NCBI GenBank assembly: GCA_000349905.1
Contig: KB722747.1
Span: 103,167-167,166 of the forward strand
Source: Volvariella volvacea V23
Taxonomy: Eukaryota; Basidiomycota; Agaricomycetes; Agaricales; Pluteaceae
Direction of reading: 5' to 3'
Length of the DNA: 64,000 nucleotides
Shown: in pieces, positions 11,359-25,125 of the stretch
How positions within the stretch are numbered: position 1 is the stretch's first letter
How the letters are laid out: every line of letters begins with the position of its first letter
Program-made: the position numbers and the translations under genes
The notes under the pieces: generated by a model
What the model was told of the DNA's origin: nothing
What the model saw: only the letters and a program-made list of their open reading frames with translations
The model's database searches: none

Positions 11359-12428
11359 ATGGAAACAGCGGAACCTCGTCTCCCTCAAGAACTAGAGCGT
11401 ATCGTCTTCCTAATCGCAGCGCATAATGATAGGCAGAAGACGTTGCCGGCACTAATGCTGGTAGCTCGCCGCGTACGACACTGGTGAGTGCTCCACGGCG
11501 TAACAGGCTGTGTGTGCTGGACAATGACTTATTCTCAAGGTTACAAGACATAGTATATGATACCGTTATCCTCGGGGAACTGGGCTTCTATCGGGACTCC
11601 CGATCTCCAATACACCAGCCTCCACGCTTTCCTGCGGGTCCACAGACGTTGCACGTCAGGAATTTCTTGATCACCAATTCGCATCAGAAGGACTCTGAAC
11701 CGAACTGGGTATATCTGCTCCAAAAGTGTCACAACATCGAAAATTTTGCAATGTGGTGCTACATCAACGATGGCTTGGACGTGCTCTCGCTCTTGACGTC
11801 GGCGATTCATTCGCCACTCCGTACGGTGGTCCCGCATGGCCTCCTGCGTCTCAGCGCATCGCTTATGGACCTCTTCCCCGACGCTCGGGTGGATTTTAAT
11901 CACCCGATTCTGAAGGATGTCACGCACCTCGAGTCGTTGGATTTTCTCGGTGAATTGGAAGGCCGGTGGGTAGACGGGAACAACTATGCGTGCATGCCAA
12001 ACCTGCGGTATTTGTTTATCTTCTCCTTTGAGTGCGACGTTTTGCGTTTTTTCGAAGTCTTGGGAAGATTGCTAGAAGAGTGCAAGACGCTCGAGCTTTT
12101 GATTCTTCCGGATAACGTTGATGACGTCCAAATACACGTCGATGCATTGCTGCAGCGGACCAGGAGAATTGTGCAATTGGACGGAACTGTGGAGCATGTT
12201 CAGGAAGATAGAGTGGTTATCTATCGAGGACCTTTTACACCGCGAGGAGTGACAGAGGATTGGTATGAAGGTGCAACGGGAAATGACGACATGTGGACCC
12301 ATTCAGAGAAGATCTTGCTACGCAGAAGACGAAGGAGAGAATTGGAGATGCTCTCGTGGGGTTCGCTAGTGGATTCTGATGCGGACGTTGATATAGGTGA
12401 ATGGTTGAGTGCACTGGAAAGGAGATAG
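11359..12428 (+). CDS. Array family copy 9, F-box/LRR-like protein, 337 aa
   Basis: Exon 1 (11359-11483) is only 42 codons and begins METAEPRLPQEL, so it has the shortest N-terminus of the plus-strand group. Intron 11484-11539 is GTGAGT...CAAG and exon 2 is 11540-12428. Exon 2 has LQDIVYDTVILGELGFY, HQPPRFPAGPQTLHVRNFLI, CHNIENFAMW, LRR-like segments (MPNLRYLFIF, TLELLILPD) and the basic run LLRRRRRREL before IGEWLSALERR. The Cys-His-Asn motif is preceded by LLQK rather than LLPQ. Otherwise it is canonical and in frame. Confidence 0.85.
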
Positions 12429-12900
12429 CGCTGCACCTTGGCAGCAACACTATATGCTCGCAAGCCCTCCATCAGCACCAATGTAGACTATAGAGTGATA
12501 CCGTTAGGAATGCTGTCAAGTGCAGGGTGTATGCCATCCGGATGAGGCGACACTACTCCCCCCATTACTTCCACCACCAAGTCTGCTCATTCATGACCAC
12601 TCAAATTCATTCTGGCATGGGTGAATCGCATTCTGAGGATCGGACCTAGTAGGCCTAACAATCTTGTGACTCAATTAAACCGTCTGAAAAGTTAGCTAAG
12701 AGCGATGACAACTGCAACTGGACCGGACCTTCGAAATTTTCAGCCAAAAGCTCCAGAATTGCACGTCAAGCCTACATGAAGATCTATAACTCCCTTGGTT
12801 CAAGTTTCTGTCATTAAAGTTGCAATGACTCTGAGAATATTTGGGGTTGTTTGCATCACTGTACTACAGCTGCGGGCATACACAGCCTTTAATCCTCCTT
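12429..12900. other. Intergenic spacer between copies 9 and 10
   Basis: 472 bases with only short, unrelated frames on both strands. I see no family sequence, RNA gene or repeat here. It presumably holds the 3' UTR of copy 9 and the promoter of copy 10. Confidence 0.5.
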
Positions 12901-14023
12901 ATGCGCATCTCATCGACTGGCAATGAGCGCCTCCATATTTCGACTCAATACGCAGTGGAAGAACCACGGCTCCCACAAGAACTAGAACGGATCATCTTCT
13001 TAATCGCCGCCCGTAATGATAGGGATAGAACATTATTGGTTCTGATGCAGGTGGCTCGTCGCGTGAGGAGCTGGTAAGTGCTTTATGATATACTATTAAC
13101 GCTTTGCAGTCGTGATACGCCCCATACATAGGTTGCAAGAGCTGATGTATGAGACCGTTGTCCTTGGAGAGCCCGAATTCTACCTCGAATCGAAGTCTCC
13201 ATTACACCACCCTGCTTGCTTTCCTTCCGGACCACAAACGTCATACGTCAGGAACTTTCTAGTTTACAGCCACATGCTAAACGAGTCCGAACCTTACTGG
13301 GTCGACCTGCTCCCAGAGTGTCATAACATTGAGAACTTTGGGATGTGGTGCATTAGTTCGCGCGTCAAGACAAAGAATATAATCTCCCTCTTGACCTCGG
13401 CTATTCAATCGCCACTCCGAACGGTTCCGTCGTGTGGTCTCTTGCGTCTCAGCGCATCGCTGGTGGATCTTTTTCCTGATGGTTCCGTGGAATTCAATCA
13501 TCTGGTGTTCAAAGACCTCACGCACCTCGAGCTGTTAGATTTTCCTAGTGAATCGGATGGCAAGTGGGTAGAGGGGAATAACTTAGGATGTCTTTCCCAG
13601 TTAAGATACCTTGCCGTGGCCAGCTTCGATTTCTCGTACGCGTTTCCCATCGACATATTGAGGAAGTGCTTGGAGGAATGCAAATCTTTAGAAGTGCTAC
13701 GATATCCAGACAAAACCGAGGACTACGAGACAGAACAATTGCTGAACAGCATCCCAAGGATCATGAATATCGATGGAACAATGCAAGAGGTACCAGAAGA
13801 CAGGGTTGTCGTGCGTCGTGGCCCGTTCCTATACGATGACGAATGGACAACAGATTGGTACAAAGGCACAGTGGGTGGTGAAGATATATGGGTGCAGTCG
13901 GAGAAGGTTGTCCTGAGAAAGAGGTGGAGGAGGGAACTGGGGATAATCTCGTGGAATTCACTGGTGGACTCAGATGCGAACGTTAATTTAGGAGACTGGT
14001 TGATTGCTATGGAAAAATGTTAG
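12901..14023 (+). CDS. Array family copy 10, F-box/LRR-like protein, 354 aa
   Basis: Exons 12901-13073 and 13132-14023 join through a 58-nt intron with an unusually good donor (GTAAGT) inside the Trp codon. The first in-frame ATG, at 12901, gives MRISSTGNERLHIS before EEPRLPQELERIIFLIAAR. An ATG at 12925 lies in the wrong frame. Exon 2 carries LQELMYETVVLGEPEFY, HHPACFPSGPQTSYVRNFLVY, LLPECHNIENFGMW, WVEGNNLGCLSQLRYLAV, EVPEDRVVVRRGPF and LGDWLIAMEKC. Copies 9, 10 and 11 share the CHNIENF variant, which suggests that they arose from one another by local duplication. Confidence 0.87.
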
Positions 14024-14534
14024 CATGGTTTATGTTGAATATACAAGGCGATCGATTATAAATTCAGGAATTAATTGCTGCATCAGGGGTATGCGTATGG
14101 CTGGGAGATGGCACGCTTTAATGCTGTAAATTGGCGATGTCCTATACCCGTACTTCGAAGATAGACGCTGATGGACTCCGAGGCATAGAATATTCTTGGA
14201 TGGCTAACCTGAATGTAATTACTTTGACGAGCATTCATATACTAGATTTGTTCCGAATTCACTTGACTCTGGCTTACCAGTGGCCGCAGCGGCGTATAAT
14301 CAGACGACTCAGCGAGAGCGATAAATATCGTACATCGATTAGGCGTGCATATCATGACACTGAGGCGCGATATGTAAAAACACGGATTTTCTGCCCTGGC
14401 TTCGCAGCATACACCGTGAAATAGATGCACAAATGCAATGTGTACTAGCAACTGGATCGTATTCCCGTTTTGGCTGTTGTTTATGCCATACGGTGTTGGG
14501 CGCCATGGCTCTCGTTCTTTGTCCAACCACAACG
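14024..14534. other. Intergenic spacer between copies 10 and 11
   Basis: 511 bases carrying no convincing frame on either strand; open frames are short and have no family motif. Nothing else was recognised. Confidence 0.5.
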
Positions 14535-15632
14535 ATGGGCAGCGATCGCGTCGAGATCTCCGAGCCAATTCCGACTGTAATAGCGGAACCACGCCTCCCG
14601 CAAGAACTGGGGCGCATCATATTTCAGATGGCTGCTCGCGAAGATAGAATCAAGACATTGCCCGCATTGATGAAAGTGGCTCATCGCGTACGAAATTGGT
14701 GCATATTTCATGCCGAGTTTATCTGAAAAATCTGAAATGCTTTGCCTGTTTTTAGGATAAAACGAGTGCTATATGACACTGTTGTCCTCGAAGACGAGGA
14801 CTACCTTACCTCACAAACCCCATGGCCCCACTCTCTCCGCTTTCCATCAGGTCCGCAAACAGCCTACGTTAGACATTTCTTAGTAACTAGCTCTCAACAA
14901 AGCAGCTTCGAACCTTACTGCGTAGATTTGCTTTCATGATGTCACAATATTGAAAACTTCGCATTGTGGTACTCAGTCCCAGAAGCCTACGATGCACTCT
15001 CCGCCTTAACCTCAGCGATTCGGTCACCGCTCAGGACAGTAGCGCCACATGAACTCCTTCATATTAGCGTATCGCTCATAAATCTCTTCTCTAATCAGCG
15101 GATGGACTTCCATCACGATATATTCGAGAGTATTACGCATTTAGAGTTCTTAAACTTCCTCGGTGAAACAAATGGTCAATGGGTAGATGGAAATAACTAT
15201 GGGTGCATATCAAACTTGCGCTACCTGTGTATTTACTCATCCAATCTCAGTAAAGAAGCCATCTTCGAGTTCTTGGGAAAGCTGCTGGAGGAATGCAAAT
15301 CCCTTGAAATTTTGATCCTCTCAGAGGATTTTGATTTTGAGGAGCACGTCAATACCTTGTTGTACAATATCAGGAGGCTTTTGAGATCGGATGGAACAGT
15401 GAAGTATGTACAGGAAGACAGTAGTTATTTATCGAGGGCCTTTTCCACCATGTGAGGGGAGGATTGGTACAGAGGTGTAGCTGGCGAAGATGATATGTGG
15501 ACCCACTCGGAGAAGATTTTGCAGCGGAGACGGCGGAAGAGAGCACTAGAGATGGTTTCGCGGAATTTTCTAGTAGACGCGGATACAGACGAGAGCTTGG
15601 GCGGGTTGTTGATCGCTATGGAAGCCCGCTAG
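14535..15632 (+). pseudogene. Array family copy 11, nonsense codon plus frameshift
   Basis: Exon 1 (14535-14698; MGSDRVEISEPIPTVIAEP...) and the donor GTGCAT are intact. Exon 2 starts at 14756 but opens IKRVLYDTVVLEDEDY. TGA at 14937-14939 replaces the Pro/Gln position in LLS-stop-CHNIENFALW. A second lesion at about 15418-15422 loses one base after VQED, turning RVVIYRGPF out of frame. The third frame then carries WYRGVAGEDDMWTHSEKILQRRRRKR to TAG at 15630-15632. It lies tail-to-tail with the subtilase gene, 265 bases apart. Confidence 0.9.
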
Positions 15633-15897
15633 CACTCTTTATCTGAGCTCTGTACTTGACACCGTGTCCACAATAGCAGCTACTGTTTGCAGGTAGAAAC
15701 AGCATTTGTCCGGTTTTCATTGCAGGTGGAACCTCCAAAAGATGCACCCAACACAGACCATGAATTGCTGATGCACAAATATATAGAAAATATATAAATA
15801 CAACAAACTCTTTCAATTTTTGTGTACAACCCGTGATGAACATCGATACAATCCGTTCACCCTTTTTATCCCATTCTGAGGGCTTGCGGACATTTGT

Positions 15898-17406
<1,509 letters not shown>

Positions 17407-17490
17407 TTTGAAGGAGACGACTTTGTTGTTTTGGAGGAGTAGTGAAGCTCGAAGTACTCGTGCTGAAGATTAAAGGTCATGATAGAGGAT

Positions 17491-17497
17491 ATTTATA
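17491..17497 (-). promoter_or_regulatory. TATA box of the minus-strand subtilase
   Basis: TATAAAT on the minus strand about 85 bases upstream of the ATG. Between the two, at 17444-17463, lies the 20-base GCACGAGTACTTCGAGCTTC, found base for base in the leader of the paralogue (25591-25610). Shared promoter and leader suggest similar regulation of both protease genes. Confidence 0.7.
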
Positions 17498-17739
17498 CTT
17501 CCCCTCTACTACTGTAAGAAGTGCTTATCTGCTGCTGGGTGGTCAGTCGCATGCACCTATTTCACCGAATTATGGCGCAATCCACCTGGATGTCATACGA
17601 GCACAACTTTTGGTGTCCTTTTTCGGTGGCTTATCCATCGACAGCCCCGGCTCTGACTACCTGAACGCGCTGAATCATTGATAATGTATAAGCACTTGCT
17701 GTACTGTGGGGTACTCACCAGATTATTGGGGCAATCTGC

Positions 17740-17990
17740 TCGTATGCACCAAATCCGAGGCGGGACCGAGAACCGTCCATGATACGATAACCGAGATCAT
17801 CATCCACAAGGTGCTCCAGTCATGCTTACTGACTTCTTGAGCACGTTTGCGAACCGCTCAAGAAGTAGCTTCCTGGTAGTACTGTGTGCGAAGCATCCTC
17901 TCGGCGCCAAGACCAAACTTATATATGGTAGGTACTTCCCAATGAGGTCATTACTCCGGATAGACACCGCAACACTAAAAGGCATATGAG
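17740..17990 (-). pseudogene. Exon-like relic shared upstream of both subtilases (left copy)
   Basis: Reading the minus strand, FGLGAERMLRT leads to DDLGYRIMDGSRSRLGFGAYEQIAPIIW. The exon then ends at a GTGAGTACCCCACAG donor region. The plus-strand stretch 25190-25390 upstream of the second subtilase has FILGAEMLMNYGYRIKDAS and NTYEQIVGFKW, followed by the same GTGAGTACCCCACAG. The left copy has a stop between the two peptides. I do not recognise the protein. Its value is in showing that the duplicated unit extends past the protease promoter. Confidence 0.45.
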
Positions 17991-17997
17991 CTTACAG

Positions 17998-18917
17998 AAT
18001 GCGCGTTGCTTGACACTTTTAATATATTCCAGTCGGGGGAGTTGTTGATGCCATTCATTAGTTCTGACATTGTTATTTGACATTTTAACGAGTTTCATGG
18101 TGAAGGCCAATGTCATTGTGGTGGCCCATTTCACTCGCGTAGTCGCAAGCCAGCATGTATCATGGACGGGGAGCATGTGGTGATGAGCTTCTCAGAGCGT
18201 TGCAATCCTAGTCAGCTGCAATTCCCGTCAAATGTTCCTCCTTTTATTGCCATTAATGCTCACCTCTTTCCCCGCAGAACACGAACATCAACCACGTCGG
18301 TTGATAATCACACAACGCTTATCGCAGTTGGAGTAAAATCTGTGATTTGTAAGGTCGACCGTGAGTGTCTTTGTTCTGTTCTAGTTGCCTGTATTCGGGA
18401 TGAACGATCAAGAAAGGTTAATCTAGAACGAGCTTTCGTCAAGATGAGGTCGTAAAGCACCATCTCTCGAGTTAGCCAAGAACTTCATGCTTACCTCGTG
18501 TTGTGGTCACCGGAGTGATGGTGAAAGCGTGCATATGACTCGCTGGCATCTCCGCATTCAATTGAGTCGATAAGTGACCTTGAAGGTCCACATTCAAGGT
18601 TCAATTGAGTAGACAGGTAGACCGTACGGAGCTCTCAGTGACAAGGTTTGACTGGCAGGCATATCACCTGGTCTCATTGATGGGTTGCGATTCAAGCTCA
18701 AGTGGTGGGCATCAAACGTTGGTGAGGTGGCGCCCTGCGGAGGCGCTAGCCAAGCAGAGCCAAATTCAACAACCTTGTTAGCGGTCCGCCGGGCCTGGCG
18801 ATCAATTCAACCATCATCAGCGCTTGGCAAATCATAACGAAGTTACAGCTCTAAACCTGAGCTATTCAAATTGGAGGAGTTCGTGAAGGTAGTACAGGAA
18901 TGTATACATCTAGGAAG
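17998..18917. other. Intergenic stretch upstream of the left subtilase block
   Basis: About 0.9 kb with a 98-codon plus-strand frame (18162-18455) that lacks any recognisable motif or conserved counterpart. No repeat or RNA gene was seen. Confidence 0.4.
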
Positions 18918-20247
18918 CTAATCAACGTGGCGCCCTCCGTTAGGAGAAATCTAGTTATTTCGCACAACGCGCGCAAAATGAATTAGAGCAGTTGATGGGG
19001 GGAAAGAACGAGCGACCTACGCTTTGTCCTTGAGAAGGCAATACAGCAATATTAGATCTGCACTAGCCAAATGCGCTGAATACAGACTTACCAGTAAGCC
19101 ATCCAGACTCCTTTGCGGCGAAGAACGAAACAACATTTGCAATATCTTCAGGTTCGCCCATCCTTCCGATAGGTGCGGTTTCCTCTTCCTATTTGCACCG
19201 GATAGTAGGTTAAAGTGTACGGGAACTTGGTTATTAGCGAGAGTTTCTCACTCTTTTCCTCAAATACTCAAATGGCACCCCAAAGTCGTCCGCCAATGCG
19301 CGGGCTGGGTTGATATCAGTGGTGCTTCCCTTGCTTAGCCGTCAAACTTACTCATGACGGTTTCAATGGCACCTAAATATCAGTAAGTTATATACTACCT
19401 CATGCGGAGGGCTTCAGATAATGTGGATACAACGTACCGGGACAGTATACATTGACAGTTATTCCATGGCGACCCCATTCTCGTGCTGCAGTGATGACGA
19501 CAATCCAAATAAAGTCAACCAATAGCAGTCAAAGAAAATCCTAGCGCTCACCAGCTGCATGTGTCAGTCCACGAATGGCAAACTTGGTTGCCGAGTATGT
19601 TGACATATTCTCCATTCCTATTAATTCCTTCAGCCAATATTGAAACTCTCTAGATGCTGAAGTGCCTACCTTCTTTCCCGGCGACAGAGGAGGACCCAAT
19701 AATCCTTCCTCCCCTTCCCTGTTCAATCATTTGCAATGCGGCATATTTATAGCATAAGAAAGTTCCCCTGGCATTAACAGAGAAAAGCCTGTCCCAGTCG
19801 TCCACAGTAGCTATATCACGGCGTTCGTAAACGGGTTCAACACAACAAAGAGTTATGATGCATACTATCCGTGATGGATCTTCCAATGCACACTGCAGCA
19901 TTAGCGACGAGCTAAGAAGACCGATAAGTACACGACTCTTCGATGCGGGTGAATGCAGGGCGACATACCACATCCAACCCACCCAGCTCTTTCACCACTT
20001 TCCCAATCATACCTTTCACCTCCTCCTCCTTCGACACATCGGCCACAACGTAAATCGCCTTGGTATCTGGGGTCAGCTGCTTAACCTCATCGACTACTCC
20101 CTCTAACAGGTCTTTATTCTGAGGGACGTCGTTGACGGCGATATCGAACCCATCTCGAGCCAGTCGCAGGACGATACCCCTACCTATACCCCTCGACCCA
20201 CCCGTGATGAGTGCAACACCCTTTGAAGCCCTGGCGATAGTTTGCAT
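18918..20247 (-). CDS. Short-chain dehydrogenase/reductase (classical SDR), 263 aa
   Basis: Ten exons: 19969-20247, 19866-19911, 19670-19810, 19552-19617, 19438-19485, 19352-19372, 19252-19304, 19092-19188, 19021-19028 (8 nt) and 18918-18950; together 792 nt. The Rossmann cofactor motif is [11 protein letters not shown] (about residues 14-24), the NAG-equivalent is ANAAV, the catalytic YSATK has Tyr163 and Lys167, and the C-terminus is [13 protein letters not shown]. The product is a cytosolic NAD(P)-dependent oxidoreductase. The pattern is closest to acetoin/diacetyl-reductase-like SDRs, but the substrate is inferred only loosely. A seeming stop after ATG-AGT-AAG is removed by a 47-nt intron (19305-19351), supported by the paralogue's equal exon length. 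Confidence 0.88.
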
Positions 20248-21475
20248 TGGAGTGTCTGTGTTGTTGATAGAAAGTCCTTGAAAAAATCCACCTAGAGAGT
20301 ATTGAGAAGCAATGCGAGGTTATGAGAGTACAGATTTTACCTGCTGAGGATGATGGGTTAGTTGTGGTGGTCTCGTGTTTCTGAAGGTCTTATATAGCTA
20401 TCCTGGACTCAGTATCATACCCAGCAATTCAGCTTGTCTCCTAGTGCATCGCCGATGATAGCGTATCATGCATCATGAGATATGCACGCCCCAAGTACAT
20501 TGATAGGGTCGACTTTCCAGATTCCTCATCGCTGATCACCATTTGACCGTCCTTTCAGCTCATATCGCGGATTCAATAATACCACAAATACAGACCCTCT
20601 AAGCGAATTGTCTCGGGGTGTGTCTGATAACTATGCCGACTATTGGCATGAAAGCGGCGAATCCTCGTGTTAATGCTAATGCACAAATATGGCAGGCGAG
20701 ACCGTGATGCCCTCAGCGCATCGGATACGTACAAATTCCGATATCCTTCCACACAACAAACTGATGGAATGTCCTACAGTAGCAAAAACGATCGAATTTC
20801 CTCGCTGACCCGGGCAGGCTGGCATCGCCGGCGCCTCCGCCATACCTCAACTTGCGATCGCACTAGAGTCCTTACATGCATCGGTCGGCAGTTGATGCAG
20901 CACTGGTACTGCTATTGGTAATTTGATACTAGTAAAATCGGTCTCAAGGAAGGTAGATCGGCTTTCACGGGATTCACGGATATGCTGTCCTCAGACCATT
21001 GTACTCATGCCTCAGCGCATCAGCTCAGTCTGATAGCTCCAGGAGTCGAGCAAGGTGTTCATACCTTATTCGTAAATGCATAGGACAACCCCGTAATATG
21101 TTGTACGTATATGGGTCAACTTGCACCCGTGCCTTTGTTCTATGAATAGCGAGTTTCCTTGCTTGATCGCAAGTTGACCGCGACGCCCTTCATCCGCTTA
21201 TCGTATGCACATTGTAGAGACCTGATATGGAACGTATAAAGCCACGGGAGTGTGGGCAAAATCCAGGGAGGTATGCGTGTGTGTGTCACAGAGAAGGCGA
21301 AAATGAAATAGAGAATCTATCTCAATGGCTCGTGTAACGCAGCGGAATATGTGAGTGGTGGGTGTTGATATTCACCACGAGTTATTCAAGTGAGGCGAGA
21401 TGTGAACCCCCAATACGTCATAAACAAGTGCAGGCATGCATTCGCGTAATTCGACTTTTACGCAAGATGGAAATA
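20248..21475. other. Intergenic spacer between the two SDR genes
   Basis: About 1.2 kb. The left part is the promoter and leader of the first SDR and the right part the 3' flank of the second. An 84-codon plus-strand frame at 20667-20921 has no recognisable feature. No repeat was seen. Confidence 0.45.
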
Positions 21476-22874
21476 CTAGTTGACCTGGCGTCCTCCGTTC
21501 GGAGAAATCTAAAGACCGAAGAGTTGGGATCGCCGGTAAAGGGGGTCAGAGTGACTGAATGCCTTACACTTTGACCTTCAAATCACAGAACAATCCACGA
21601 ATCAGCGCGCTGAGACCGCCGAATAACGTCGCAAAGCAAACACCGTACCTGTTATCCACCCAGACTCCTTGGCAGCAAGGAACGAAACAGCATTTGCGAT
21701 GTCCTCAGGTGTACCCAGCCTTCCAAGAGCTGAGCGCTCTTCTTCGTATATATACAATATCAAATCAGGTCAAGCAAATTCGGCATAGAACCCAAATCAA
21801 TTGCATGGCACTCACTCGTTTTTTGAGAGAATCCACTGCAAATTCGAGGTCGTTTGCAAGCCCACGAACTGCACCAAAGATGACACCATTGTATAAGTGC
21901 CACTCAATCGCATTCGAGAAGTACGGACTTACACATATCAGTTTCGATGCCCCCTGTACAAATCGGGATTCAATTACATCGTTTGACGTTTACATGATGA
22001 GGGCGCCCACCTACCAGGACAATAAGTGTTAACTGCGATCCCATATCGTCCCCATTCTCGCGCTGAGCGCCCTCGGCATCAGTGCAGATTTAAATGCCAC
22101 AAATGATATGGTCTATCAGCGGCGTGTGTAAGACCCCGAACAGCAAACTTTGTCGCCGAATACGCCGACAAATTCTCCCATCCTATTGGCGTCAACGTAC
22201 CCTACATCAGCAACTCATGTTTCTGCAGCACACGGAAATTTAGAGGCTAGCCCTTACCTTCCTTCCCAACGATAGAGGAAGCACCAATGATTCTCCCTCC
22301 CCTGCCTTGCTTGATCATTTGCAGAGCGGCGTACTTGTAGCAGAGAAACACTCCTCTAGAATTAATGGCGAACATCCAGTCCCAGTCTTCTACCGTGGCT
22401 GGAAATATCGACAAGAGGAATGATTTAATTTCAATACTGGAGGCACAACTAGGCCTAATAAGTTGTGACACATACTACCTATAACTAATTTCGCTCCACA
22501 CACGGCGGCATTGGCGATGAGCTATATGTCAACATCCGTAATCAGTATCACATATTCATAGAGCGCGTTATCAAATAACATACCACATCCAATCCGCCGA
22601 GCTCCTTTACAATATCCTCAATCACGCGCTTAACCTCTTGTTCCTTTGACACATCCGCAACAACAAAGATGGCCTTTCTCCCCTTTCCCGTGTACCTACT
22701 CTGAATTTCCTCTACCTCCTCTAGCCCCCTTTGATTCGCTGAGGTGCCGTTGACGGCAATTTCGAATCCATCTTTGGCGAGACGGAGAGCGATGGCGCGG
22801 CCGATGCCTCTTGCTCCGCCTGTGATAAGCGCGATGCCTTTGCTGGATTGAGTCGAGTCTTCGTTGGGGGACAT
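21476..22874 (-). pseudogene. SDR paralogue with a destroyed intron-4 splice donor
   Basis: Exons matching the first SDR are 22584-22874, 22479-22521, 22258-22398, 22117-22182, 22015-22062, 21933-21953, 21816-21868, 21649-21736, 21568-21575 and 21476-21508. They again give 792 nt and end in GQSISPNGGRQVN. ITGGARGIGRA, ANAAV and YSATK are all kept. The fourth intron, however, begins AT (GCTG|ATAGAC) instead of GT. Retaining it would reach a stop within 14 codons. A weak internal donor (GTCTTA) could rescue the frame with loss of six residues, so residual function is possible. All other junctions fit. I classify it as a probable young pseudogene. Confidence 0.7.
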
Positions 22875-23439
22875 TGTGTAGCACGAGTGAGTTGCCAAAA
22901 TCGTAAGTGCAATAATATATGCTTGTGGGTATCAAGATTCTGTGGAGCGGGGTTAGCCAAAGATTGCATGATTTAGAGGCACTGGTACCCATCGTTCTTC
23001 CATTTCTGCACCACAAAGAATACGTCTTGCACATGAATTGCCTAGATGTTCGAAATAAAAATCGGGTTTAGTTAACCTAACCACCTGCATGCTAAGGAGT
23101 AAGAGGGGCCTAAGACATCTCCCAGATATTCATCAATTCCAACGCGTGAATGGTTGGGGTTTAGGAATATAAAGAGCGCAAGACCCGGAGTCTGTGGGCC
23201 TCGGGAGAGGCCCCAAGAATGGACTCGAACGATTTTGATCGTTATCTCGTTTCACAGGTGATTTCGAATTGTTGTGTAATTCTCAGCGTGACATCTCTCA
23301 TCATTTAAAGATAAAATTTACATACGCAGCAAACGGATACAACGCAATCGTACTACCAACCCCCAAATGCAAAAGATTTCTTGTTACAGTCCCAATCAAG
23401 CTAAGCAAAACAAGAACGAACCAATAAAGTCATTGAGTG
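22875..23439. other. Intergenic spacer
   Basis: 565 bases between the SDR start and the 3' end of array copy 12. Only a short antisense-like frame overlapping the SDR leader was seen; nothing recognisable. Confidence 0.45.
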
Positions 23440-24537
23440 CTAGCGGATTTCCATAGCCGCAAGCCATTCCCCCAAGTGGGCGCCCGGGCCCCGGTCCCAC
23501 ACTAAACTCTCCTGCTCCCTTTTCCACCTCTTACGCTGTATCACCTTTTCCGATTGAATCCAAAAGTCATCTCCACCCACTGCGCCCGCGTACCAGTTTT
23601 TCGTCCATCCTCCATTAAACGGTCCCTGATACAGGACCACTCTATCATCCGGCATCTCGTGCACTAGATTTGTCCTGGAGAGCTCATGAGCTTTCTCTGC
23701 AGTGTATTCGTCGTGCTCGAGAAATATTAATGCTCTCAGGTTGAGACATTCCTCCAAACACCCCCTCAAAATGTCCATCGGAAAAGGAAAGTCTTGATTG
23801 ATGCGAGAAATGCCAAGATACTGCAAATTCTTGATACACCCGTAGTTGTTCCCGTCCACCCACTTTCCCTGACACTCACGAGGAAAGTTCAATACCTCGA
23901 GGTGGGTGAGGTGTTTGAATATCTCATGGTTGAAGTCTGCTGAGCCGTTGGGGAAGAGATGGGCTAGTGAAACACTGAGACGGAGAATGCCATGAGAGGA
24001 GACTGTGCGAAGGGGTGAGTTAATTGTGGGCATCAGAAGGGATAGCAAGTCGCTTATAGTGGGTGGTGTTAGACTGGAAGTCCATACTGCCAGCTCTTCG
24101 AGATTGTGGCACTGAGGAAGAAGATTTGCCCACTCCGGTTCACCCTCGAATTGCTCCACGAAGCACGTTATCAAGAGCTTTCGCACGTGGAGGGTCTGAG
24201 AACCTGAAGGGAAAAGAGGGGGATGGTGCAGAGGCGACTTGGATCTCTCGTAGAATCGCGAGTTTTGGAGGATGATGATTTCGTAGCGAAGTGGGTGCAA
24301 CCTAAAAGTGTTTGTACGGTCGTGTAGATTAAGAACATTGGTTCCAGAATTGGAGTGGGTGGGGTTATCAATGTGAAGTGCTTACCAGTCCCGCACACGA
24401 TGAGCCACTCGCGTCAACACGGGCAACATACGGTCTCTGTCATTACGAGCCGCCATTTTAAATATAATGCATTCGAGTTCTGGTGGGAGCCGTGGCTCCT
24501 CTGCTGCTGCAATTTGGGCATGATGATCGATATCCAT
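23440..24537 (-). CDS. Array family copy 12, F-box/LRR-like protein, 337 aa
   Basis: Exons 24386-24537 and 23440-24301; at 84 nt this is the longest of the family introns and again splits the Trp codon (donor GTAAGC). The start is MDIDHHAQIAAAEEPRL. Exon 2 opens LHPLRYEIIILQNSRFY, then HHPPLFPSGSQTLHVRKLL, LLPQCHNLEELAVW, WVDGNNYGCIKNLQYLGI, MPDDRVVLYQGPF, WYAGAVGGDDFW, QRKRWKRE and LGEWLAAMEIR. It is the only family copy inside the inverted subtilase block, and no counterpart lies at the mirrored place on the left arm. Confidence 0.87.
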
Positions 24538-25125
24538 GGTTGGAAGAAGAGCTGTGGAGGTGCCCAAGAAGGGGCTATAGTCAAACAAGGACAAATACCT
24601 ACCTCAGGGTTTGTGCCCACTGTCACGGTTGTCCACTCGCATAGAGCAATCCGCTCATGGACGGGTCGTAGGCTTTACAGCCCTAGACTTAAGTTTAAGG
24701 TCAAAAGGATTGCCCGTACTTCTCCTGACTACTTCAGGTTCCGATGGGCAGTATCATATCTCGCAGGCCGCGTGGAGTGGTTACCGCCGCCAGCATGTTC
24801 AACGTATCTAGCGTACGTTCTCCGTCTTCTTTTTCTCGTATCTCTACAAAGCTGACTCCTTGCATGGGACTCGTTAGGATGAGGCCAATGCATATTGCAG
24901 CTGTAGAGTATTGATATGTGGCATATGCCTAATGTGACGGTCACCCCGTTTGACGAGTCGAAGTGCTCGTGGACAATACAAACCGTCCCAAAGGCTCATA
25001 CGAGTGATCAAGGCGCTTTTATTGATGATCTTAAGCGCAGGTCCATAAATTCATTGAAGTGTCAATTAAAAATGTCAAAATCTTGTGAGTGGTGACAGTT
25101 CCCCTCAGCCGAGTAGGTATACGCA
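24538..25125. other. Intergenic stretch upstream of array copy 12
   Basis: About 590 bases with a 166-codon plus-strand frame that begins inside the antisense of copy 12 exon 1 and shows no motif. I treat it as non-coding. Confidence 0.4.

Noticed and set aside
17800..18176. Minus-strand frames of 61 and 85 codons as independent small genes
   Set aside because: They overlap the duplicated upstream relic in inconsistent frames; only the segment conserved with 25190-25390 is supported.
19305..19351. Apparent premature stop and frameshift in the first SDR gene
   Set aside because: A 47-nt GT-AG intron removes it, and the exon that follows has the same length and phase as in the paralogue.
20667..20921. 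84-codon plus frame between the SDR genes
   Set aside because: No start context, domain or conservation with the rest of the duplicated block.
21649..21741. Apparent frameshift at exon 8 of the second SDR
   Set aside because: Using the next AG downstream (exon starting at 21736) restores the frame and the common total of 792 nt.
24355..24855. 166-codon plus-strand open frame
   Set aside because: Its first part is the antisense of array copy 12 exon 1 and intron; no motif or splice structure supports it.
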